Shown here piece after piece: positions 1-9,350 of a DNA stretch of 64,000 nucleotides (its first letter is position 1; each line of letters starts with the position of its first letter). The notes beneath the pieces were generated by a model. It saw only the letters and a program-made list of their open reading frames with translations. It did no database searches and was not told the origin of the DNA. The DNA comes from Diplonema papillatum (lineage: Eukaryota > Euglenozoa > Diplonemea > Diplonemida > Diplonemidae), in NCBI GenBank assembly GCA_030068145.1, contig JAPJBO010000524.1, forward strand, positions 62,001 through 126,000. The letters are read 5' to 3'. Both the position numbers and the translations under genes were made by a program.

Positions 1-1
1 G

Positions 2-835
2 CGGGTGTACCGCGAAATCAGCACGAACCGGTCGATCCAAGAAGACTACGACGCGCTGGTCCGCATGAAGGCCGCCCAGAAGCGCGAGCTCCTCGCGGCC
101 CTCGAAGGCACCGCCGCGCCGCCGCCGCCGCGCGCGCCCGCCTCGTACCTGTCGCCGGCCCGGCGCCACCCCCCGCACCCCGACGACGCAGAGCCGGAGG
201 AGGAGCCCGCGGCTCCTGCGGTGGTGCGGCAGGCGAGCGAGCCGACGCACCACCACTCGGACCCGCCGCAGCGGGCTTCCGTGAGCGAGCCGGTGCACCA
301 CTCGTCCGCCGGGGACCTGCCGCAGCGGGCTTCGAAGGCGCCGTCGGTGCGGAATTCGGCCGTTTCGATCAAGAGCGACCCAGACGTGCTCTCCGCGGGC
401 GACGAACAGGACCCCGCGGCGGGCAGCGAGAGCAACACGCCCGAAGGCCCCGCCAGCCGGCCCAGCAGCTCGGTCGGGAACGCGTCGAAGCCCGCGCCCG
501 GGTCGCCGGCCGCGAAGAAGAACACCGCGATCGCCCTCGACACCGACGAAGTGCAGCTCTCCGCGTCGACGGTCAGCCTGCTGCCGCCGGGCGACAGCCG
601 GGCGGCGGGGCCGCACAGCCCGCACGACACCGAAAGCGCGAAGCACTCCGTCCCCGTGAGCAGGCAGTCGAGCGGCGCCGTCGCGCCGGGCCCCGCGTCC
701 GAGCCGGCGTCCGAGTCGCCCCCCGCGCGGAAGACTGCCTTGAAGAAGGGCAAGAAGCCCGCCAAGAAGGCGGCCAAAGCCCCGAAGAAGAAAGCCGGCT
801 CCGCCCCCGGATCCCCAGAAGAGGCCGCGGAGTGA
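2..835 (+). CDS. Hypothetical low-complexity protein, 5' truncated by window edge
   Basis: The reading frame is open from the first bases of the window and ends at TGA 833-835, so the N-terminus lies outside. About 277 residues are visible. The first 35 or so look helical and charged; the rest is Pro/Ala/Ser-rich and disordered. The last 35 residues form a lysine-rich tail with KKGKKPAKK-like runs, which could bind nucleic acid or act as a nuclear signal (inference). Codon third positions are strongly G/C, as in the other intact genes here, which supports this frame over the overlapping minus-strand frames. No known domain is recognised. Parts of its 3' half reappear in decayed form at 1046-1320. 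Confidence 0.6.
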   Translation, partial: RVYREISTNRSIQEDYDALVRMKAAQKRELLAALEGTAAPPPPRAPASYLSPARRHPPHPDDAEPEEEPAAPAVVRQASEPTHHHSDPPQRASVSEPVHHSSAGDLPQRASKAPSVRNSAVSIKSDPDVLSAGDEQDPAAGSESNTPEGPASRPSSSVGNASKPAPGSPAAKKNTAIALDTDEVQLSASTVSLLPPGDSRAAGPHSPHDTESAKHSVPVSRQSSGAVAPGPASEPASESPPARKTALKKGKKPAKKAAKAPKKKAGSAPGSPEEAAE

Positions 836-1045
836 CACCGGAGGACTGTTGTGCGTGAATCGGATGCTTTGAAGAAGAAGAGAAGAGGAAGACCCGATAG
901 AAGAGTGATGCTCTTCCAATAGTTACCGCCTCCGATGAAGTACTGCTTTCCACAACATCGTCAGCTTACTCAAGGGCGTAAATCGAACGGCGTAGAGAGC
1001 GCACAGCACTCAAACCGGCGGGACTGTACCACTGACCTACCACAC

Positions 1046-1320
1046 CGAGTCCCCCCCCGTCGCGGAAGACTGTCTTTCAGAAGGGCAAGAAGCTTGCCCA
1101 CAAAGCAGCCGAAGTCGACCGCCGCGCCCAGGTCCCCGCCCGCCGAAGAAGAACATCCCGCAATCGCCCTGGACACCCGACGAAGTGCAGCTCTCCGCGT
1201 CGACGGTCAGCCTGCTGCCGCCGGGCGACAGCCGAGCGGCGGGGCCGCACAGCCCACACGACAACGAGAGCACGAAGCACTCGGTCCCCGTGAGCAGGCA
1301 GTCGAGCGCGTCTATCTCGC
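1046..1320 (+). pseudogene. Degenerate, rearranged copy of the 3' half of the gene at 2-835
   Basis: Bases 1046-1125 match the lysine-rich end of the upstream gene (about 705-790). Bases 1126-1318 match an earlier part of it (about 490-700). The order is swapped, as expected at a tandem-duplication junction. Substitutions and small indels break the frame, so this is a relic and not a gene. Confidence 0.7.
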
Positions 1321-3148
1321 CCAGAGTCTCCGCTGCGTGTCTGGGCGTGATCTGGACGCTCCAAGAAGAAAAGACAGCAGAAGAAGACACGATGGCAGAG
1401 CGATTTGCTGAAGCTTGTCGTGGGGACTGTGGCCGCTACGGAACTCGTTCTTTGCGCATTTGCGATCGATGTTCCAAGGTGGCAATCAATCAGCCAAACT
1501 GTGTGGCCTGCTGAGCAAGTTTTGCAAGATCAGTTGTAGCCCCGTTTGCAGCGATCTCCTCAGTTCAAAGAGCTGCAACTCAACCATTCACACACCCGCT
1601 TTGCCGGTGACAAAAATCGCTTTCAGGTTGCTTCGCCGCGTTCTCGTCCACAGGCAAGCACCTCGCGTCGTGGGAAAGAGCACAATAGCAAGCTACAAGG
1701 CTGCTCGACGACCATGCCTGTTCTATGTACCATCCCTTCCCACTGCACCCTTGTTGTTCGTTTTTTTTTTTTTGCTGTCGATGACGTTTTCCATGAAAGA
1801 AATTGAATGTGAATCCTTTTGCTTTTCTTTCGTTAGGTTGCCCTACAGTGTATTGTAAAGGCTAAAAAAAGTAGGCAGCATGCTTCGGTGGTCAGAACCT
1901 CGACAAGTCCGTATAATGAGAAACAGGGTAAACGCAAGAGAGACGTGGGCCAACCGGCACGCACAAACAAACGAAGCGCCTGTCTTTTCTTTCGGAGTCT
2001 TCCCCTTTTCACCTCTCGCGTATAGCCCCACGTCTGGATGCCGCGTTGAATGAGGCGAGTGCGTGCTCAGACACACCTCCGCAGACGCAGTACTGATCCA
2101 ATGCGCCCGTCTGACAATGCGGAGGCAGAAACTCCTGTATTCGTCTGAGCTGATCGGATGCAGCATGAGCTACGCGACTTGCCAATGTCGTCTCCGTCGA
2201 GTCTCCGGGCGACCTGCGGCAAATTGACTACCTCTCACAAGACACGGCACAATCGACGATGCGTCCGGACGCGCAGGATTGTCAAAAGGGATGCCGGAAT
2301 TGCAGATATCCGAGTAGCTCTGAAAGAAGGCACCGGGTGGTGCACGACCTCCATTCGTTACTGCGAAGCAGAGAACGACGAAAAACAATCTTCACGTGCT
2401 AACTTGTAAACCAAAATCAATGCACGCAATATCGACCGGGCTTCGGATTGTTGTATCGTAGCCGTTGCAGTGCATGCCCCGCTTTGGCTTGAACTCGACG
2501 CTTAGCCCGCTTGCATCCTTCGTCAGGGCAATCCATATTAGCAAGCCGAGAAACACGTAAAAAACGACGGTTGTATCTGCGAGATGCTTACGTTCCAGGC
2601 AACAGCCTGTGGGACACAGGGCCACACAACGAAAAGCAAGAAGAAATAATACAGGAAAGGCCGGAAACACAAAGGGTGGAGCGGCAGGGCGTGCAAAAGG
2701 GAAGCAAACGACAATGACAGCAAGATGAACACAGCCGGAGCCCGTCTGTGTCAAGTACAACCCGCTGACGGGTTCTGCCGCCGGCTGAGCACGCAGCAAT
2801 ACCTGGTGGTCTGGTCCACAACCTGACACTCTGTCTCCTACGACACAATTTCTGACGTCGCGCCCGACGGGTTCGCAGGAGTGGTCCGCCTGGGGAAGTT
2901 GGCACTTCAAAAACGGATCCGGCGCTTCCTTTGTTGAGATTGCCTCCCTCAGGTGGCACCACTGCTTTATCTTTAACCTACCTCAACGTTCTTGCGCACT
3001 TCCTTCAATTCAACGTTCTTGCGCACTTCCTTCAACCTTCTCTTATTGATCCAACGGGAGTGAGGATCGATCAGGGGTTGTTGACAAAGTTGTTTGTTGC
3101 AAACACCATCAAAGAGCCGAGGCATCGAGAGCAGAAGGCGAAGGTTCC
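1321..3148. other. Intergenic stretch with one dispersed repeat
   Basis: No convincing gene is seen. It holds a T-rich run near 1757-1775, a RepB copy at 1836-1996, and a short tandem duplication of about 26 bp near 2985-3036. Short open frames here have neither the codon bias nor the residue patterns of the intact genes. Confidence 0.5.
1836..1996 (+). repeat. RepB dispersed repeat copy
   Basis: It shares ordered blocks with 50141-50295 and with the reverse complement of 28160-28330. Shared blocks are GGTTGCCCT near the start, AGGCTAAAAA followed by GTAGGC, then CCAACCGGCACGCACA and ACGAAGC near the end. No coding potential. The name RepB is used only in this annotation. Confidence 0.65.
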
Positions 3149-6100
3149 ATGCCAATTTGGGGCGCCTCCCGGCGCGTGCGTGCCTGCCGGAAGTTGTCGG
3201 TGGTCGCCGGGACGGGGTGCGGCGAGAAGCGGGCCGGCAGCCAGCGCGCGAGGGACGCGGGGCTGCACCGGGTGAGCGGCTGGGTCGAGGGCAACTCGAA
3301 CGACTGGATCCGGGTGGTCCTCGAAGGCTGGTTCTCCGCGCTGTGCGACCGCACTACGGGCGTCGTGCCGTGGGGCTCGGCCCTCCTCCTCTTCGAGTGC
3401 ATCGCCGAATACGCCGGAACCGACCCCGCGGTGGCGCTGGGGCTCCTCTCTCGGTGCTCCGCCGGCGCCTTCGACATCCGCACGATCGAACGCGAAACAA
3501 CGTGCCCCTGCACCACCCGCGAAGCAACCCGAACACCCCCCGGCCCCACGCAAGGCAACCCGCACCGGGCGGAACCCTGCGCCGCCGAGCCAGCAAGGGA
3601 GACCGACCCAGGCCCACACGCCGAGGGCAAAACGCACCGGGGAGACGCCCACTGGAGCGTGTTCCCGGGGTTCCACCGAGAGCGGGCGGTTCCGCGGATC
3701 AGCAGCGAGGCGCGGGGGGGCGCCGCGCCCGAGCGGCGCAAACGCGCGCGGAAAAGCGAAGGCGGGAGCCGCGGCTCGTACACGGCCTCCGGCCGGTTCG
3801 TCTCGCAGCACTGGGCGCCGCCGGTGGCCGGGCCTTCGAAGCCGTTTCGGAAGCCTGAATTTTTCGCGGTCGCGCTGCTGGCCCTCAGCAGGAGCTTCGC
3901 CCTCTCGCCTTCCTCCCGCGGCGCGGCGCGGCCGGCCGCCGTCGACCCCGCGCTGATCTCGGCGGCGCTGAGCCTCGACTGCATGCGCAGCGTGTCGGCC
4001 GCGCTCCGCACCCGCCTCGCGGCCTCGAAAAAGCAGGTGCCCGCGCCCCGCCCGGCGACTGCGGCGGCCGCGCCGCAGGCCGAGGCCGAAGGGGGCGGCT
4101 GCGTGGGGGATCGCACCGAGCGACAGGCCCTTCGCCACCGGGAGCTGGCCGGACGAGGCAACGGGCGAGAATTTGGAAGAGAAGGAAGCGGCGGGTTGTG
4201 CACGGAGAAGGAGAGTGGGTGGGAGCCGCGGCTGGTGAGCCAAGGCGGCGGCGTGTGCGCACAGGGCGGGGTGTCGTGCACGGGGAAAGAGAGTGGGTGG
4301 GAGCCGCGGCTGGTGAGCCAAGGCGGCGGCGTGTGCGCACAGGGCGGGATGTCGTGCACGGGGAAAGAGAGTGGCTGGGAGCCGCGGCTGGTGATCCAAG
4401 CCGGCGGCGTGTGCGTGCGGCGGGCGACGCCCGCGTGCAATAGCATGCGCGGCGCGGCGGAGGGTGCCGCTGCTGAGAAAAGCGGGGCGAGTCCCCGGAG
4501 TGTGGCGGGGGAGGCCGCGATGCGGCAGCTGTCGGTGACCGGCCAGCTGGCCCTGCCAGCCCACGGGACCGCGCGCGCCGCCGAACCGCAACGCTGCAGA
4601 GGACCGCACCTCCGCCACTTGCCCGTCGCCGCGAACCCCCCTTTATCCCGCCCGCGCAGTGCCCCTGCAGTGGACAACGCCAGGCCCTCCATCGTAGTCC
4701 TCCCGCGGCCGCACCATGAAACCGTCGTCTCGCCGACCGTCGCGGCGACGTCTCCGAGTGCCCTCTCAGGCACGCCTCGGTCGCCGCTCCCCGGCACTCG
4801 ATGCGGCGACGGGCGCATTTGTCAAACCATTTGCCAAACAAGGCAGCCCGCCCCGAACCCGTCCTCCACCGCAGCGCGCGGGTCTCCCCGAGAGCCACCA
4901 AGGGGGACCCCCTGGCCGCTGCCGGACGAGCCCCCGAAGGCCTTGGTAGTTGCGGCCGCCGACGCCGTCGGCCCGTCGTACCCTGCGGCACCTGTGTTGT
5001 CCGGCTTCCCAACTGGTGGCACTGTGTCCCCACACCCCGCAGCGACTCTGTTGTCCATCGACCCCGTGCGAACGGCAGCTGCAACCGACGACATGTACCC
5101 ACACCCCGCCGCACCTTTGTCGTCCAACGGCTCTGTGCCAACGCAAGCTGCAACCGACGACGTTGTGTACCCACACCCCGCAGCACCTCTGCTGTCCAAC
5201 GGCTCTGTGCCAACGCAAGCTGTAACCGACGAAGTTGTGTATCCGCACCCTGCAGCTCCTCTGGTGTCTAACGGCCCTGTGCCAACGCTAGCTGCAACCG
5301 AAGACATTGCGCTCTCACACCCCGCAGCACCTCTGTTGTCTCACGGCCCCGTGCCAACGCTAGCTGCAACCGAAGACATTGCGTACCCACGCCCCGCAGC
5401 ATCTCTATTGTCCATCGACCCCCTGCTAGCGCTAGCCGCACCCGACGAAACCGCGTCCCCGCGCCCCGGAGCACCCCTCCTGCCCGCCAGCCCCGTGCCG
5501 TCGCTGGCCGCAACCGACGACACCGTGCAGCAGCTGCTGAGCCAGTCGGCGCACGAGCCGCCGCGGGGCAAGCGCCGCTCGCGCGACGCCGGCTCCGGGC
5601 TCGACCCGTGGAACACCTGCCCGGCCGACGACGCGTTCGACCTCGCAGCCGCCGCCGGCGGCAGCGGCGGCGGGGGAGGGAGAGTCTTGATTGCAGGCGG
5701 GGGGAAAGTCTCAGGTGCAGGCGGCGGGGGTGCCGCGCGGAAGAAGCGCGCCCCGCGGCCGACGCTGCCGCCGCGCGTCGCTTCGCAGAAGCCGCCGGCG
5801 CACCACGCCGGCCCCGCCGGCGCAGGGTACCGCCCCCCCGGCACTATGCCGCGGTTTCCCCCCGGCCCGTGGGCGCCCAGGGACCCAGCGTTCGCGCTGA
5901 CCGGCGCGCTTGCCGACGGCGAAGGCGGAAATCCGTGCATGGCGGTGGCAGGCCTGTTCCGGAGCTGCAGCTTCAGCCGCGTCGGGCCGGGCAACCGCGG
6001 GGAAGGGGCGGGCCCGTCCGAGGTCGACGACGGCGCCGAGCCGGGCAGGTGTTCTCCGGCCGCCGCTTCGCCGGATCTGCGCCTGCTTCGGCAGAGACCG

Positions 6101-6583
6101 GGCAGCGCCGTCAAACCGGCGCACGGCCGGCATCCGCACGCCAACCCGCCCCTGCAACAGCGCCCGCTCAGCGCGGGGGCCCCTGCGGTGGCGCGGGAGT
6201 GGGCGCTGGAGGGGAAGCACTGCATCTCTTCGCTCCCGGCGGCCCGTGGCGGCGTGGGCAAAGGAAGGGAGCTCGGCGGCAAAGTGGCCGAGCCGGCGGG
6301 CGCAACGGCGGCCAGCCGCGGCGCGCAGGCGGCGGAGAGGTCGAGCCAGGCGGATCGAAGTGCGGGTTGCGCGCCCATCTTGGGCACCAGGGCGAGGCAC
6401 CTGCTGCCGCTGGCTTTGAGCGAGCTGGGCGAGACCGTTTCGGCCGACACGCGCGGGCAGCTGCTGCGGTTGGCCGTGCTCGACTCGGGGCTCTCGGCGG
6501 GGGCCAAGCTCTCCAACCGGGCGCGGTGCTGGCACGAGTTGCGGTTGCGCAAGACCTTGGCCGAGGTGGCTCTTCCCCGCTGA
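3149..6583 (+). CDS. Large hypothetical protein with two internal tandem-repeat regions
   Basis: ATG 3149 opens a 1144-codon frame. The first 110 residues look globular and helical (WIRVVLEGWFSALCDR, SALLLFECIAEYAG). Another helical stretch lies near residues 245-300. The middle is disordered and contains a 26-residue unit repeated three times (4199-4432) and a 24-residue Pro/Ala-rich unit repeated about seven times (5023-5535). The last 70 residues are again helical and Leu/Arg-rich. Codon bias is strongly G/C-ending. No known family is recognised. The Thr/Pro-rich section around 3490-3700 reads less naturally and could hide an unspliced intron. Pieces of the 3' end recur in decayed form at 6800-7380. 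Long minus-strand frames overlap it; the plus frame is preferred for its hydrophobic pattern and its copy structure. Confidence 0.55.
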   Translation: MPIWGASRRVRACRKLSVVAGTGCGEKRAGSQRARDAGLHRVSGWVEGNSNDWIRVVLEGWFSALCDRTTGVVPWGSALLLFECIAEYAGTDPAVALGLLSRCSAGAFDIRTIERETTCPCTTREATRTPPGPTQGNPHRAEPCAAEPARETDPGPHAEGKTHRGDAHWSVFPGFHRERAVPRISSEARGGAAPERRKRARKSEGGSRGSYTASGRFVSQHWAPPVAGPSKPFRKPEFFAVALLALSRSFALSPSSRGAARPAAVDPALISAALSLDCMRSVSAALRTRLAASKKQVPAPRPATAAAAPQAEAEGGGCVGDRTERQALRHRELAGRGNGREFGREGSGGLCTEKESGWEPRLVSQGGGVCAQGGVSCTGKESGWEPRLVSQGGGVCAQGGMSCTGKESGWEPRLVIQAGGVCVRRATPACNSMRGAAEGAAAEKSGASPRSVAGEAAMRQLSVTGQLALPAHGTARAAEPQRCRGPHLRHLPVAANPPLSRPRSAPAVDNARPSIVVLPRPHHETVVSPTVAATSPSALSGTPRSPLPGTRCGDGRICQTICQTRQPAPNPSSTAARGSPREPPRGTPWPLPDEPPKALVVAAADAVGPSYPAAPVLSGFPTGGTVSPHPAATLLSIDPVRTAAATDDMYPHPAAPLSSNGSVPTQAATDDVVYPHPAAPLLSNGSVPTQAVTDEVVYPHPAAPLVSNGPVPTLAATEDIALSHPAAPLLSHGPVPTLAATEDIAYPRPAASLLSIDPLLALAAPDETASPRPGAPLLPASPVPSLAATDDTVQQLLSQSAHEPPRGKRRSRDAGSGLDPWNTCPADDAFDLAAAAGGSGGGGGRVLIAGGGKVSGAGGGGAARKKRAPRPTLPPRVASQKPPAHHAGPAGAGYRPPGTMPRFPPGPWAPRDPAFALTGALADGEGGNPCMAVAGLFRSCSFSRVGPGNRGEGAGPSEVDDGAEPGRCSPAAASPDLRLLRQRPGSAVKPAHGRHPHANPPLQQRPLSAGAPAVAREWALEGKHCISSLPAARGGVGKGRELGGKVAEPAGATAASRGAQAAERSSQADRSAGCAPILGTRARHLLPLALSELGETVSADTRGQLLRLAVLDSGLSAGAKLSNRARCWHELRLRKTLAEVALPR
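4199..4432 (+). repeat. 78-bp tandem repeat, three copies, coding
   Basis: Units start at 4199, 4277 and 4355 (exactly 78 bp apart) and encode a 26-residue unit containing KESGWEPRLVSQGGGVCAQGG. The first two units are nearly identical and the third has drifted. The period keeps the frame of the host gene. Confidence 0.85.
5023..5535 (+). repeat. 72-bp tandem repeat, about seven copies, coding
   Basis: A 24-residue unit with the core YPHPAAPLLSNGSVPTQA repeats with a 72-bp period (for example from 5096, 5168 and 5240). Central copies are most alike and the outer ones are diverged, as in arrays that turn over by unequal exchange. All copies stay in frame. Confidence 0.85.
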
Positions 6584-6799
6584 CGCACTGTTCCTGGGCG
6601 TCCCCACGCACAATAGTTAAAAACCCCCGTGCAACGCGCACGGCGTAGTGTTTTGCTTTCACTGTTGCCGTCGTTCCTGCTTTCGATCGTAATTGGCGGT
6701 ACGACTTCCCTACTGAAGCGAGTGTTGCGCTCGTAAGGTGCTGCGCTCGCAAGTAGGTCGACGGCTGATCGAAACGTGGGCAAGAAACCGCGCCGCCCG

Positions 6800-7380
6800 C
6801 CCATCTTGGGCACCAGGGCGAGGCCCCTGGTTTTGAGTGAGCTGAGCGAGACCGTTTCGGACGACGCGGCTCGACGTTTCAGACCACGCTGCTGGCTTTG
6901 AGCGAGCTGGGATACGCGCGGGCTGCTGCTGTCATGACCTGCGGATTGAGATGAACACGGCGCTGGAGTACAACCCGTGCAGCATCACGTACACACCGGC
7001 GCCTGAGCCTGTGACAGAGTTCAACTACACCAGTTCCAAGAACGATGCCGTCATCAACGCAGTATTCGACGGGACAGCCATCCCTATCGCCGACGTGGAA
7101 TCGCAGGCGTTGGCGGTGCTCAACAAATCATTGCTTCCGGCGTTTCCGTCGACGGCGTGCACGCCGAGATCTGGGTAAGTCTGGGATGGTGGCACTTTCG
7201 GCTGGATCGGTGCTCGTCTTGCCCGGAGCAACATCGGGCTTCGCCATCAAGGTTGACGTGTTCGTTGACAGGATCTCGTTGGTGGGTGAGCTGTCGCGTC
7301 CGGAAGAAGGCTCGACTCCGGGCACACGCGGGGGGCCAAGCTCTCTCACCGGGCGCGGTGCTGGCGCGCGCAGACCTTAG
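6800..7380 (+). pseudogene. Decayed fragments of the 3' end of the 3149-6583 gene
   Basis: Bases 6800-6915 match about 6375-6460 of the upstream gene (the block encoding ILGTRAR and LSELGETVS), with deletions and a partial internal repeat. Bases 7331-7380 match about 6500-6560 (the block encoding AKLSNRARCW). Between them lies unrelated sequence with a 75-codon ATG frame at 6951-7178 that ends at a GTAAGT donor-like site. I cannot tell whether that is an exon. Confidence 0.55.
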
Positions 7381-7659
7381 CCGCACACTGGATTTGCGGG
7401 TGTACCCCAAGGACCCTGTGCTATTATTCCACGAAGAGAAAGTTTTGGTTCTGCCTGTGTGCGTCGTGCCTAGCAGATTCCGGTGAGGGCGTCGCTCAGT
7501 CGCGCCCGTTTGGGCGGGACTCACACCCTGCCGTGGGAATCCCCCCTCAGATCGATCAAGGAACCACGAGCAGACGGGTCACGAGGTGGCGAGCGCTCAG
7601 AGAAAACACAACTTGACCTTTAGAATTATTGCTTGCACCAGTTCTCGAACGGCACGTTC

Positions 7660-8246
7660 CGCTTTTAACAACCCCCCTGAGAGGCAGTGTTCTGCCTAGC
7701 CATTAAACTAAGTTTCCCCCCCCCGAAGAAGACTTGATGCTAGCATCAAACATGCATGCGAGGCAGTACTCTGCCTAAACATTAAACTAAGTTTTTCCCC
7801 CTCAGTTGTTGCTCTAACCTTGCTTGAAGTGTTCTCGGAGTCAGTAAACCCCGCTTTTCCAAGCGAGGGGCGAAACGGGAACGAACCGACTTTCTGCGTT
7901 CAGCATTCCCGTCCAGGGGTTGACACATGCGCATCAATGAGCGGACAGAGCACGCGCGGGTCCGACTTGGAGTGGTGTTACCAAGGAGTGGTGCCGAGAC
8001 TAATAATTAAGGATTCATAAATTAGCGGCCGATAAATTATAAACCACGCTTAGTATTGGCCTATAAATCAGAGGCTGGACGGGTCCGACTTGGAGCGGTG
8101 TTACCAAGAGCGGGGTGTCAAGCCTATGTGCACACGGACGGACGAGAAGCAGGCCGACACATTGCAGATAACCCGGGAGTACTTGAGAGGAAACATGGTG
8201 GGAAAGCGCATCAACGCACCTCAGAACTGTCTAAGCATTGACACCT
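7660..8246. repeat. Short tandem repeats in a non-coding spacer
   Basis: A block of about 35 bp (GAGGCAG, then TCTGCCTA, then CATTAAACTAAGTTT) occurs at 7681 and again near 7760. Between the copies is GAAGACTTGATGCTAGC, which also occurs near 52131. A second repeated block, GGGTCCGACTTGGAG followed by GGTGTTACCAAG, lies near 7960 and 8081. No gene is seen. Confidence 0.6.
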
Positions 8247-8463
8247 TCAAATAGCTGAAGACGTACCCGCGTGGTAGTGGAGCTGCTGCTGCTCGCACTG
8301 GTACGCGGCCGCGTTCGCCTTGTTCTTCACCGTGAGGGTCTCGACCTTTTTGTGGGCCTCCACCAGCTGCTGCCCGCGGTGGGCCAGCTGCCTCTCGAGC
8401 AACGCGCACCCGGCGCACGGGCTGTGTGCCGCGGCGGGCCCCGGCTGCTCCGAATTCCCAGCG
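8247..8463 (-). pseudogene. Coiled-coil gene fragment or single exon, minus strand
   Basis: Read on the minus strand, a frame open from about 8463 to a TGA at 8247-8249 encodes about 70 residues with a CAGC motif followed by a heptad-like, Glu/Gln-rich helix (LLERQLAHRGQQLVEAHKK). It has G/C-ending codons typical of genes here but no start codon. The 3' end runs into GGTACGTC, which could be a splice donor. It is either an exon of an unseen gene or a gene relic. The plus-strand frames over it look unnatural. Confidence 0.4.
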
Positions 8464-9350
8464 ACAGACTAGCTACAGGCTCGTGTACAGAAGAGCCCTC
8501 ATGCCTGATGGAGCCAGAGCGGCGTGCCTTGCCAGGGGTGTGCAGAAAAACACTGCCACGCACATCCTAACCGCCACGGACCACCTCCATCGAAGTTTCT
8601 ACGACACAAAACATCAACCCGAGTGCGGAAGAACCGACCCTCCAGCAGGTACTAGCTGACTTTGCCACATGTGACCGGGGTGTAATGCGGAGTCTGCGGA
8701 CTTTTTTCTGGGCATCCAAGGGCCCAAAAGGGGGGTTGAATGGTCCACGCGACAGGTACCTCTCGCGCAAAAAGCAAAACAGAGTAAACACGGGGGTGTT
8801 GCAGCTGAAATGAAAGCGTTGCGGCAGGTCACCGCTCGGTTGAGCGCCGGCTCGGCACTCGGGAAAGCTATGCGGCCGTACTCCGTTCCGTGGCCCAACG
8901 TATGCTCCTTGTGATCTCGCGCACGTGGGCGCACTAGTTGACACACGTTAAGATCCAAAGCAAGTGGCTCATTCTCAATACTATCATGCAACGTGATACG
9001 TCTGCTGGCCTTTAAGTAAGCGCGGGGAGGCGAACCTCTTTCTGGATAAGTCTCGGTGTCCGTCTATATGAACTTCGTCTCCTTGCGCAGGCAAACCATC
9101 GCAGATGTGTCAGTTCCATCCGTGACCATTCGGACCAAAATACGGAGGAGTCAACGGGGCTACTGCCTTCGACTCAAAGCTTTGCAAGCTGTGGTTACCC
9201 GTCACGTTCCTGGGACCCGGAGCGGTCTTTTTTTGGTTTCTATTTCTTTTTTCTCCCTAAAAACAAAGGCTACTCATCGGTGTCCGACGGGTGCTCGGGC
9301 GGGGTATCCCGAGCAACAGGGGGAGCGATCCACCTGGCCTTAGTCGTTAA
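8464..9350. other. No gene recognised; probable 5' flank of the retroelement
   Basis: No convincing coding frame is seen. A pyrimidine-rich stretch at about 9228-9260 precedes the retroelement frame and could serve as a splice acceptor region (inference). In the retroelement frame the last stop before the ORF is TAA 9348-9350. Confidence 0.4.

Noticed and set aside
3071..4818. Long minus-strand frames (515 and 569 codons) over the 3149-6583 gene
   Set aside because: They are Arg/Pro/Ala-rich shadows of GC-rich sequence, lack natural hydrophobic patterns, and the plus frame carries in-frame 78-bp repeats and helical segments.
7681..7800. CRISPR-like repeat pair
   Set aside because: Only two copies, an 80-bp period and a eukaryotic context. 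It is an ordinary short tandem duplication.
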